Below, in pieces: positions 38,195 through 46,311 of a stretch of DNA of 64,000 nt. Positions within the stretch are counted from its first letter, which is position 1, and the number at the start of each line of letters is the position of its first letter. The position numbers and the translations under genes are program-made. This DNA is from Actinomycetaceae bacterium (lineage in GTDB: Bacteria > Actinomycetota > Actinomycetes > Actinomycetales > Actinomycetaceae). Location of the stretch: NCBI GenBank assembly GCA_028724265.1, contig JAQYDG010000005.1:248001-312000 (forward strand), written 5' to 3'. The notes beneath the pieces were generated by a model. That model was not told where the DNA came from, made no database searches, and saw only the letters and a list, made by a program, of their open reading frames with translations.

Positions 38195-38818
38195 ATGGCA
38201 GTGGAAGAGAGCCAAGCAGCTGGATCGACAGGTGTTGATGGCGAAGATGTCAAGATTCGCGCGCTTGTTGTCGAAGATGATCCAATTATTCGGCTCGATC
38301 TTGTTGAAACACTCGAAGATGCTGGCTACGAAGTCGTGGGGCAGGCTGAGAACGGCGAGGTAGGGCTTCGTCTGGCAGATGAGTATTCCCCCGATCTCAT
38401 CATCATGGATATTAAGATGCCCACGATGGATGGTTTGACCGCTGCCCGAGCAATTTTGGAGAATCAACGAGTTGCCATCGTGATGCTCACCGCGTTCTCT
38501 GATTCGGACTTTGTGGCTCAGGCGCGCGATGCTGGGGTGATGGGATACGTCGTCAAGCCGTTTACTCCTGCGACGCTTCTCCCAAGCGTGGAGATTGCGA
38601 TTTCTCGATTTGAAGAGATGACGTCGCTCGAAGATGAGGTATCGAACCTGCAGCAGCGCTTTGAAACACGCAAGCTTGTGGATCGGGCAAAAGGTCTTCT
38701 CGAATCAGAGATGGGTTTGACAGAGCCCGAGGCATTTCGGTGGATTCAAAAGACGAGTATGAACCGTCGGCTGACGATGCGCGAGGTTGCCGAGGCTGTG
38801 ATCGATCAGATTCAGTAA
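38195..38818 (+). CDS. pdtaR: ANTAR-domain response regulator, PdtaR type
   Basis: 207 aa. The receiver domain has the acidic pocket VVEDDP (Glu27, Asp28, Asp29), the phosphorylation site Asp72 in IIMDIKMPTMDG and Lys121 in VVKPFTP. A linker coiled coil leads to an ANTAR RNA-binding domain at about 146-205 (RAKGLLESEMGLTEPEAFRW). In mycobacteria PdtaR acts by binding RNA hairpins to control transcription termination after activation by PdtaS. AAAGGA precedes ATG 38195. Confidence 0.92.
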   Translation: MAVEESQAAGSTGVDGEDVKIRALVVEDDPIIRLDLVETLEDAGYEVVGQAENGEVGLRLADEYSPDLIIMDIKMPTMDGLTAARAILENQRVAIVMLTAFSDSDFVAQARDAGVMGYVVKPFTPATLLPSVEIAISRFEEMTSLEDEVSNLQQRFETRKLVDRAKGLLESEMGLTEPEAFRWIQKTSMNRRLTMREVAEAVIDQIQ

Positions 38819-39015
38819 CGGCTGATCACATTCTGTTACGGCCGAGAATTTCGCGAGAATTTCGGCACTAAGCCCTGCAACCTGCCCTGCAGTCCGGAGC
38901 GGAGTGCTTCACGGTGAATGAATCGTGATCCTGTTGCATCGCTCTAGTCTGTTGCCTCGGTGTGGGTGCGTCATCGGCAACGGCCACACGAGAATGCACC
39001 GGTTACACTGGAATT

Positions 39016-41769
39016 ATGAGAGACACGATGCTTGTGGTGGACGGTCATTCGATGGCCTTCCGCGCCTACTACGCCCTCAATGTGGAGAGTTTTCGTAACG
39101 ATGATGGGGTATACACGAATGCGGTGTTCGGATTTGCCCGTATGATCGACAAACTCATTCAGGATTATCGGCCAACCCATATTGCGGTTGCGTTCGATTT
39201 ACCGGGCGGGACGTTCCGTACTCGTCAGTATCCTGACTACAAGGGTGGACGCGCCGCCACACCTGAGCCGTTCAAAGGGCAGATTGAACTCATCCAGCAA
39301 ATGCTTGACCTTCTCGGTATTACCTGGCTGACGATGGAGGACTTCGAAGCTGACGATATCGTGACGACGCTTGCGACGAAAGCCGTCAATCAAGGTCTGT
39401 TCTGCTACGTTGTTTCCGGCGATAAGGATTCTTTTCAACTGGTGAACGAGCACTGCTATGTGTTGTATCCGCAGGCGCATGCCGATCTTCAAGTTCTCGA
39501 TTCTGCAGGCATCGAAGCAAAAACGGGTGTGAAGCCTGGTCTGTACCCGGATATGGCTGCGCTTGTCGGTGAGAAAGCGGACAATCTACCTGGTGTTCCC
39601 GGAGTCGGTCCTAAAACAGCCGCAAAATGGTTGAATACCTATGGAAGCCTTGACGCGCTGATCGAGCACCGTGCACAGATTAAGGGCAAAGTTGGGGAGT
39701 CGTTGCGTGCCCACATCGACGATGTTCGCCGAAATAAGCAGCTCAACGTGTTTCGGACCGATCTTCCGTTCGGCGATCATATTGACGATTATCGTCCGAC
39801 GGGTCTGGATCAGGCAGGCTGGAAGGAGTTTTCGCGCGCATTGGGTTTTCGTGCCCTCGCAAGCCAGATACTCAGCCATATGCCGATACGCCCTGGCACG
39901 CATATTGCCGATAGTGACGTGGCCACATCAGATGCCGACCCCATGCACACGGTGCAGACGCAAGCTCGTGACCGCATTGCCAATCTCGACGTGTCAACCC
40001 TTTCGTTTCGGCAGTGGCGTGACGAGATTGAACACGAGCAGCCGGAGCATGACTACAGCGTGCTGATCGATGAGCCCTCACAAACTATTGCATGTGCCGC
40101 ACAGACTGGTTCGGTATTTGCGGCAGACATGTCGAGTCTTGATGCAGCTAACACAGAGGCCATCGCACAGTGGGTCGGAGATCCGACGCACCATATTGTG
40201 ACGAGCGATGCGAAGGCCTTGCTCCACTCATTGAAACGAACCTTTGGCGTTAGCTCCATCCAGATCGGATCTGACACACTCCTGCAGGGGTACTTGCTGC
40301 ATCCAGAATGGCCGTCATACGAGGTGGCCGAACTTGCAGAGCATTATCTGGGCATCGAAATCGAACCGTCCACCGATGGCCAGCAGGAACTCGCGTTGGC
40401 GATAGGCGAGGACGCTGACGCTGACCAGCAGCCAGCACTACGAGCACTTGCCGTGCAGGCTGCAATTTTGCCAATGCTCACTCGCCTGCTGAGCGAGGAA
40501 TTGAGCCACCATGGCGAGGACGGAACGCTGCAGAATTTGGAGTATGCCATTGCGCAGGTGCTTTTCTCCATGGAAGACGCTGGTATTGCGATCGACGAGC
40601 AGCGCTTGGATTCCCTGCTGCACACCTATGATGCCAGGGTTAGTGAGTACCAGGCTGCGGCGTTTGCAGCAATCGGCCATGAGGTCAACCTGTCGAGTCC
40701 GAAGCAACTACAGACCGTCCTCTTCGACGAACTTGGCTTGCCACATACGCGGAAAACGAAATCCGGATATACCACCAACGCCACTGCCCTCGAGGAACTC
40801 GCAACGACGCTTCAGTATCGGGATGACGAACGTTCGCGCGCAGGCCAGGCATTCTTATCTGGTCTTCTGGGATTTCGTGATGCGATTAAACTGCGGCAGT
40901 TTGTGGAGGGTTTGCAAAAGAGCACCGTTGACGGGCGTATTCACACGACATTCCAGCAGGCTGTGACTGCGACTGGCCGGCTTTCCTCAGCCGATCCAAA
41001 TCTTCAAAACATTCCTGCACGCACGCAGGAGGGTATTGAGATACGTTCGAGCTTCGTGGCAACACCAGGGTGGGATGGTTTGCTCACCGCAGACTATTCG
41101 CAAATCGAGATGCGCATTATGGCTCATCTTTCTGGTGACGAGGAGCTAATCGCTGCATTCCAGGCAGGAGCAGACCTGCATACGTATGTAGCCTCGCGTG
41201 TGTTCGGTATTCCGGAAGCAGATGTGTCCCACGAACAGCGCAGCCGAATCAAGGCGGTGAGTTATGGGCTTGCCTATGGTCTGAGCGCGTATGGACTTGC
41301 GACGCGCCTGCATATCGCCGTACCGGATGCTCAAGCGCTGATGGACGACTATTTCAGCCGTTTTGGGCGCGTCCACGACTACTTAGAATCGTTGGTTCGT
41401 CAGGCCAAAAAGAACGGGTTTACACAGACGATCCTCGGCAGGCGTCGGTACCTCCCAGACCTGAACTCCTCACAGCGCCAGCTGCGCTCAGCAGCTGAAC
41501 GCATGGCGTTAAATGCTCCTATCCAGGGTTCTGCTGCTGATGTGATCAAGGTTGCGATGGTGAAGGTCGCCCAAGCGATGAAAGAACAAGGCGTGCATTC
41601 CAAGCTCGTCTTACAGGTTCACGATGAACTCGTCCTCGATGTTGCGCCAGGGGAGAGAAGCGTGATGGAACAGATCGTGCGGGAAAATATGGAGTCTGCC
41701 ATGCCCTTGTCGGTTCCGTTGACGGTATCGATGGGTTTCGGCGCGAGTTGGAAGGACGCAGCGCATTAA
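39016..41769 (+). CDS. polA: DNA polymerase I
   Basis: 917 aa. The N-terminal 5'-nuclease domain is present (LLVDGHSMAFRAYYAL-like start, VVSGDKDSFQLV). The 3'-5' exonuclease-like domain lacks the Asp-x-Glu motif (SVLIDEPSQTIACAA at the expected place), so proofreading is probably absent, as in other actinobacterial Pol I. The polymerase domain has DYSQIEMRIMAHLSGDEEL with Asp693 and VHDELVLD with Asp870. ATG 39016 follows TACACT (39004-39009) by 6 nt and is probably leaderless; the upstream ATG at 38962 is rejected. Confidence 0.96.
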   Translation: MRDTMLVVDGHSMAFRAYYALNVESFRNDDGVYTNAVFGFARMIDKLIQDYRPTHIAVAFDLPGGTFRTRQYPDYKGGRAATPEPFKGQIELIQQMLDLLGITWLTMEDFEADDIVTTLATKAVNQGLFCYVVSGDKDSFQLVNEHCYVLYPQAHADLQVLDSAGIEAKTGVKPGLYPDMAALVGEKADNLPGVPGVGPKTAAKWLNTYGSLDALIEHRAQIKGKVGESLRAHIDDVRRNKQLNVFRTDLPFGDHIDDYRPTGLDQAGWKEFSRALGFRALASQILSHMPIRPGTHIADSDVATSDADPMHTVQTQARDRIANLDVSTLSFRQWRDEIEHEQPEHDYSVLIDEPSQTIACAAQTGSVFAADMSSLDAANTEAIAQWVGDPTHHIVTSDAKALLHSLKRTFGVSSIQIGSDTLLQGYLLHPEWPSYEVAELAEHYLGIEIEPSTDGQQELALAIGEDADADQQPALRALAVQAAILPMLTRLLSEELSHHGEDGTLQNLEYAIAQVLFSMEDAGIAIDEQRLDSLLHTYDARVSEYQAAAFAAIGHEVNLSSPKQLQTVLFDELGLPHTRKTKSGYTTNATALEELATTLQYRDDERSRAGQAFLSGLLGFRDAIKLRQFVEGLQKSTVDGRIHTTFQQAVTATGRLSSADPNLQNIPARTQEGIEIRSSFVATPGWDGLLTADYSQIEMRIMAHLSGDEELIAAFQAGADLHTYVASRVFGIPEADVSHEQRSRIKAVSYGLAYGLSAYGLATRLHIAVPDAQALMDDYFSRFGRVHDYLESLVRQAKKNGFTQTILGRRRYLPDLNSSQRQLRSAAERMALNAPIQGSAADVIKVAMVKVAQAMKEQGVHSKLVLQVHDELVLDVAPGERSVMEQIVRENMESAMPLSVPLTVSMGFGASWKDAAH

Positions 41770-41832
41770 CATTGGCGGCGCCTGCCACGGTGCACTCCTA
41801 CGGTATGCCGCACACACATCAGAAGGAGGGGT

Positions 41833-41861
41833 TTGCTCAAAGGCAATGCGGCCTCTACACT
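41833..41861 (+). promoter_or_regulatory. Promoter of rpsA
   Basis: TTGCTC (41833-41838) and TACACT (41856-41861) are separated by exactly 17 bp, a good sigma-70/SigA arrangement. The message would have a 5' leader of about 115 nt before rpsA, with no ORF that I can support. Confidence 0.7.
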
Positions 41862-41982
41862 AGAAGACTGGTACTAAAGGTGTCCGCGCCTGCACTGTGT
41901 TTTCTGCGTCGAGCAGGAGGCCACAATGTCTGTACCGTTCATATCTATTCATCCAACTATGTAAATCGGAGTTCAAAACTTC

Positions 41983-43461
41983 ATGTCAGCTACAACGCCC
42001 GAGGAAACAACGATTCCCCAGATCGGCATTAACGATATCGGTTCTGAAGAAGATATCATTGCCGCAATTGATAAGACCATTAAGTACTTCAATGACGGGG
42101 ATATCGTCGAAGGTACGGTCGTGAAGGTCGATCATGACGAGGTTCTCGTTGATATTGGCTATAAGACCGAGGGCGTCATTCCCTCTAAAGAACTTTCTAT
42201 CAAGCACGATGTTGATCCTGACGAAGTTGTTCAGGTCGGGGATCCCATCGAAGCGCTTGTGCTGCAGAAGGAAGACAAAGAAGGTCGCCTACTGCTGAGC
42301 AAGAAGCGCGCACAGTACGAGCGCGCATGGGCCAATATTGAATCGATCAAGGAAGCCGATGGAGTGGTCACCGGCAGCGTCATCGAAGTGGTGAAGGGTG
42401 GCTTGATCCTCGACATCGGTTTGCGCGGCTTCCTGCCGGCATCCTTGGTCGAAATGCGCCGCGTCCGTGACCTTCAGCCATATATTGGCCGTGAGCTCGA
42501 AGCGAAGATTATCGAGCTGGATAAGAACCGCAATAACGTGGTGTTGAGCCGCCGTGCATATCTGGAAGCAACACAGTCGCAGGCTCGGGGAGAGTTCCTC
42601 AACAACCTGAAGAAGGGTCAGATCCGCGAGGGCATTGTGTCTTCTATCGTCAACTTTGGCGCTTTCGTGGATCTGGGTGGCGTAGATGGTCTGGTTCACG
42701 TCTCCGAGCTCTCGTGGAAGCATATCGACCATCCGTCAGAGGTCGTCGAGGTTGGCCAGAAGGTCAAGGTTGAAGTTCTCGACGTGGATTTGGATCGCGA
42801 GCGCGTGTCCCTCTCCTTGAAGGCGACGCAAGAGGATCCGTGGCAGGTGTTTGCCCGTACGCATCAGATTGGCGAAATCGTTCCGGGTAAGGTCACAAAG
42901 ATCGTTCCATTCGGTGCCTTTATCCGTGTTGAGGACGGCATCGAGGGTCTTGTGCATATTTCTGAGCTTGCTCAGCACCACGTCGATACACCTGATCAGA
43001 TCGTGAAGGTGGGCGAGGAGATCTTCGTCAAGGTCATTGATATCGACCTGAGCCGTCGCCGTATTTCGCTGTCGCTCAAACAGGCCAACGAGGGTGTCGA
43101 TCCCACGACGGATGATTTCGATCCATCGCTCTATGGTATGCCTGCCGAATATGACGAAGCCGGCAACTATAAGTACCCTGAAGGTTTCGATCCTGAAACG
43201 AACGAATGGATGGAAGGCTTCGAGGAACAGCAGGCTCAGTGGGAAGCTGATTATGCCGCCGCGAAGGAACGTTTCGAGGGTCATAAGCAGCAGGTCATCA
43301 AGCTGCAAGAGCTCGAAGCCTCTTTGCATGGAACGACACCAGAACCAACTGGCGACGATGTGCCAACGTCGTATTCGTCCGAAGCGAATGCCCAGAGCTC
43401 TCTGGCTTCAGATGAAGCCTTGGAGGCCTTGCGTGAGAAGCTGACGCAGAATAACGCCTAG
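41983..43461 (+). CDS. rpsA: 30S ribosomal protein S1
   Basis: 492 aa with four S1 RNA-binding domains, seen as repeats of the type DGDIVEGTVVKVDHDEVLVD, then GVVTGSVIEVVKGGLILD, REGIVSSIVNFGAFVDLGG and PGKVTKIVPFGAFIRVEDG. The acidic C-terminal tail lacks the fifth and sixth domains, the usual actinobacterial form. A GGAG lies 14 nt before ATG 41983. A 17-bp-spaced promoter lies upstream and a strong terminator follows. Confidence 0.96.
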   Translation: MSATTPEETTIPQIGINDIGSEEDIIAAIDKTIKYFNDGDIVEGTVVKVDHDEVLVDIGYKTEGVIPSKELSIKHDVDPDEVVQVGDPIEALVLQKEDKEGRLLLSKKRAQYERAWANIESIKEADGVVTGSVIEVVKGGLILDIGLRGFLPASLVEMRRVRDLQPYIGRELEAKIIELDKNRNNVVLSRRAYLEATQSQARGEFLNNLKKGQIREGIVSSIVNFGAFVDLGGVDGLVHVSELSWKHIDHPSEVVEVGQKVKVEVLDVDLDRERVSLSLKATQEDPWQVFARTHQIGEIVPGKVTKIVPFGAFIRVEDGIEGLVHISELAQHHVDTPDQIVKVGEEIFVKVIDIDLSRRRISLSLKQANEGVDPTTDDFDPSLYGMPAEYDEAGNYKYPEGFDPETNEWMEGFEEQQAQWEADYAAAKERFEGHKQQVIKLQELEASLHGTTPEPTGDDVPTSYSSEANAQSSLASDEALEALREKLTQNNA

Positions 43462-43489
43462 GCTATAGCAGGATTTATTGCTGAAGACT

Positions 43490-43532
43490 GAGGGGCGCGG
43501 TGAAGATATGATTCACCCCGCCCCTCGTTTTT
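43490..43532. terminator. Intrinsic terminator after rpsA
   Basis: GAGGGGCGCGGTGAA pairs with TTCACCCCGCCCCTC (14 of 15) around a 7-nt loop, followed by GTTTTT. It lies between rpsA and the convergent hydrolase gene and could serve both. Confidence 0.93.
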
Positions 43533-43614
43533 ATGCGCCGTTCGGCTTTTGTACTTTATTCGAGGCGTGATTTGACCCTGAAGTCGTTATTCGATGCGTT
43601 GAATCTGTTGTCCC

Positions 43615-44520
43615 TCAGTGTTCAGCAATCCACGTCAGCGTTTGTGCCCACACGTCGTTCCTGTCCGTCTCGAACAACACTTCGTGGCGGTCATCATCGA
43701 ATATCAGAGTTGCCACACTTGTGACGTCCGCATCACGATAGCGTTGTGCAACTGCGGGAACCGTGTGCGCACCACCGACGGGATCTTTTTCGCCGGAAAT
43801 AAACAGCAGCGGGAGCTCGGATGGAATGTGGAACGCGATATCACTGTTTGCCATTTTGATACCCGTCAGAACCTGAAGGAAAAAGGCGTTTGACGGGGTT
43901 TGGCCACACAACGGATCCGCAACATAGGCATCGACGTTCTCGTGATTCCTTGACAACCAATCGAATTGAGTTCGATGTTCAAAGCCTCTGTTGTAGCCGG
44001 CGAACCCGAGCGCGTTGAGCAGCGTCCCAGTATCCCGCGCATGTGTGCGCGAAAGAGCTGTGGCCAGATGCAGTGCAATATCGCCGGTCACACCCGGCCA
44101 CGCCCCGGTTCCGGAGAATACTGCTGCGTCTACGGACTGACCGTAGAGGGGAAGATATGTTCTGAGTAAAAACGAACCCATCGAATGCCCGAGCATCACG
44201 TGCGGGAGATCCGGATAATCCTTCCTCAACGCACGGCGGACGCTTTCGATATCATCCACCAGGTCGCGCCATCGGACTCCGTCACCAAAGTAGCCAAGCG
44301 GTGCGTCATCGTTCACCGATAACCCATGCCCGCGCTGGTCGATGCCAGCGACGACATAACCATGATCGTTCAAAAATCGAGCAAAAGCACCATATCGCCC
44401 CAGATGCTCGTTCATCCCATGGATGAGTTGAATAATGCCCCGTGGATGCGGCACGTCTGGCTCCCACCGATACAGCTCAACGTCTGTGGGAGCATGCCCG
44501 CCAATGTGTAGTGTTTCCAT
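43615..44520 (-). CDS. Alpha/beta hydrolase, monoacylglycerol lipase-like
   Basis: 301 aa. Lipase-type features: HGMNEHLGRY (oxyanion region), GIDQRGHGLS and the nucleophile elbow GHSMGS with Ser113; FISGEKDPVGG supplies the acid and DDRHEVLFE the histidine. This is the serine aminopeptidase S33/monoglyceride lipase group, acting on glycerides or lysophospholipids; the substrate is not known. AGGA on the minus strand fits ATG 44520 better than the GTG at 44526. Confidence 0.86.
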   Translation of the reverse strand: METLHIGGHAPTDVELYRWEPDVPHPRGIIQLIHGMNEHLGRYGAFARFLNDHGYVVAGIDQRGHGLSVNDDAPLGYFGDGVRWRDLVDDIESVRRALRKDYPDLPHVMLGHSMGSFLLRTYLPLYGQSVDAAVFSGTGAWPGVTGDIALHLATALSRTHARDTGTLLNALGFAGYNRGFEHRTQFDWLSRNHENVDAYVADPLCGQTPSNAFFLQVLTGIKMANSDIAFHIPSELPLLFISGEKDPVGGAHTVPAVAQRYRDADVTSVATLIFDDDRHEVLFETDRNDVWAQTLTWIAEH

Positions 44521-44604
44521 AGTCACATCCTAAGCGCTTTCCCGCCGCCTGACGTGCGATTGTTACGATTCAGATTGACCACGGCCGCTTGCGCGATCTG
44601 GCGA

Positions 44605-45231
44605 TTACCGAAAGTCTTCCGGGACCGGTTCTACGCGAGTGTGATCCCATGGCTGTTGCGCATGCAGCGTGTCCAGGAGGGTATCGATGAGTTGGGCAGT
44701 CATGCCCCAGACGGTGACGTTGTCTACGAAAAACATCGGTCCACGGTGCGCTCCGCGCTGGAAGGTTGCTCGGTTTGCAGGGTTAGCAAAATCGGAGAGC
44801 GGGATCGAATGCACAGAAGCGACTTCTGTGCGCTGTGGTGTGACCTGTGTGAGCTCACCATCCCAAAAAGCGAGGATCGACATGACCGAATAGATACCTC
44901 GGCGTGTCGGTTCTTTCGTGATCGAGCCGATCAGAGACGAATCGGGTATTACCAACCCGACTTCCTCACGCGTTTCTCGTTGTGCTGTCTCAATCGGGCT
45001 TTCATCGGCTTCCCGCGAACCCCCTGGAAAGGACATTTGTGAGCTGAAGCCAATATTGGATGTGCGGCGCGTCAACAGTAGACGCGGATCGTCCTCAGCT
45101 GTGACGAGGATAGCAACTGCCGCTTGGCGCGCCCCTGACGTAGAGCGCTGGATCGGAAACACGATGGGCGGCGTATCTGTGCGAAAACGACGCTGAAGTG
45201 ACAACAACGTGTGCAAGACTTCGGAGACCAT
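44605..45231 (-). CDS. Nudix hydrolase, CoA pyrophosphatase-like
   Basis: 208 aa. SSQMSFPGGSREADESPIET followed by AQRETREEVGL is a Nudix box preceded by a sequence like the UPF0035 signature, found in CoA pyrophosphatases (NudL/NUDT7). It would cleave CoA or its derivatives, which fits the neighbouring coaE. CATAAT lies 7 nt before the ATG on the minus strand, so it may be leaderless. It is divergent from coaE. Confidence 0.85.
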   Translation of the reverse strand: MVSEVLHTLLSLQRRFRTDTPPIVFPIQRSTSGARQAAVAILVTAEDDPRLLLTRRTSNIGFSSQMSFPGGSREADESPIETAQRETREEVGLVIPDSSLIGSITKEPTRRGIYSVMSILAFWDGELTQVTPQRTEVASVHSIPLSDFANPANRATFQRGAHRGPMFFVDNVTVWGMTAQLIDTLLDTLHAQQPWDHTRVEPVPEDFR

Positions 45232-45402
45232 GGAGCGTATTATGCCGCGAGGCAGGCAAAATATCTAGGTTCACGTCGCGCTGCTCGTCAGGGAACAGGA
45301 AAATGCTCTGCGGCGTTATGGCGCTTTGGGTGGAAGGCACCCGTCAGAAATAGTATGGAGCATAGCGGTGCAGTCCGATATCGCTCAACGAAAGGAGAGA
45401 CG

Positions 45403-46242
45403 ATGTTTTCCATCGGTGTTTTTGGTCCAATTGGTTCTGGTAAATCCCGTGTTGCCCACATATTGGAGGAAAAAGGAGCTCACCGTATTGACCTTGACAA
45501 GATAGGTGCGCAGGTTCTTGCTCCGTCCACAGAACCTGTTGCGGAAGTTGAGGCTCTGTGGCCACAGGTGGTGCATGAAGGTCGGGTTGACACAGCCGCA
45601 CTCGCACGGATTGTGTTTGCCGACGGCGATGCTCGGCACGCACTCGAGCGCATTGTGCATCCGCGCGTGTGGAAAAAAGCTGACGAGTGGCTCGGCACGA
45701 TGGGAGCGAAGGATCCTTCCGGTGTTGCCGTCATCGAGAGTGCACTGCTCCCTGGATCCACACATGAGTGGGCGTACCATATGAACCTCTTCGTGAACGC
45801 AGATGAACAGACGCGTTTGGATCGACTCACTCGGTTGCGCAATATGTCTGCTGACGATGCTCGTGCCAGGATGAACGCTCAGGTACCGGAAAGTGTGGCT
45901 CGTCAGATTGCAGATGTTGAAATTGATAACACAGGTGACGCGGAGATTTTGGCCAGTGAAGTTGATTACCTCTGGTCAGTGAGGCTGGAACCATTTGCTC
46001 GAAACCTCTCAGCGATGAACCGATCGTTGGGTCCAGATTTTCCTCCGGATCCTGAGAATGTGATTCGTGCAATGAAGCGTCTGACGGCTTATGGACTGGA
46101 CGTGAAATCGTCAGCAAGCGGCCTCATTGTTGAAGGAAAGGGCAGCGCAGCCCAATTCTACGGAGCTGGTTTCGTTCCGTATCAGGATGGGTATGTGAGT
46201 GCAGATCCAACCTATGCCCTTCGCGTGACTCTTGAGCAATAA
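45403..46242 (+). CDS. coaE: Dephospho-CoA kinase with a C-terminal extension
   Basis: 279 aa. FSIGVFGPIGSGKSRVAHIL holds the Walker A and DLDKIGAQVL the next conserved loop; the enzyme does the last step of CoA synthesis. After the kinase core (about 195 residues) comes an 85-residue tail (LEPFARNLSAMNRSLGPDF at its start, ending with YALRVTLEQ) that does not look like the GrpB domain fused to CoaE in other Actinomycetota. AAAGGAGA precedes ATG 45403; earlier in-frame codons from 45211 are rejected. Confidence 0.93.
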   Translation: MFSIGVFGPIGSGKSRVAHILEEKGAHRIDLDKIGAQVLAPSTEPVAEVEALWPQVVHEGRVDTAALARIVFADGDARHALERIVHPRVWKKADEWLGTMGAKDPSGVAVIESALLPGSTHEWAYHMNLFVNADEQTRLDRLTRLRNMSADDARARMNAQVPESVARQIADVEIDNTGDAEILASEVDYLWSVRLEPFARNLSAMNRSLGPDFPPDPENVIRAMKRLTAYGLDVKSSASGLIVEGKGSAAQFYGAGFVPYQDGYVSADPTYALRVTLEQ

Positions 46243-46269
46243 GCCAACGTTTGCAATAAGCCAACATTC
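46236..46269. repeat. 17-bp tandem duplication over the coaE stop codon
   Basis: GCAATAAGCCAACGTTT and GCAATAAGCCAACATTC are adjacent and match at 15 of 17 positions. The coaE stop (TAA 46240-46242) lies in the first unit. Confidence 0.93.
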
Positions 46270-46311
46270 AGGATTTCTTGGCAGAATAGAACCCTGAAGC
46301 GAAAGGAAACT

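Noticed and set aside
41748-42032. Reading frame between polA and rpsA
   Set aside because: It spans the rpsA promoter and its start codon; composition is not protein-like.
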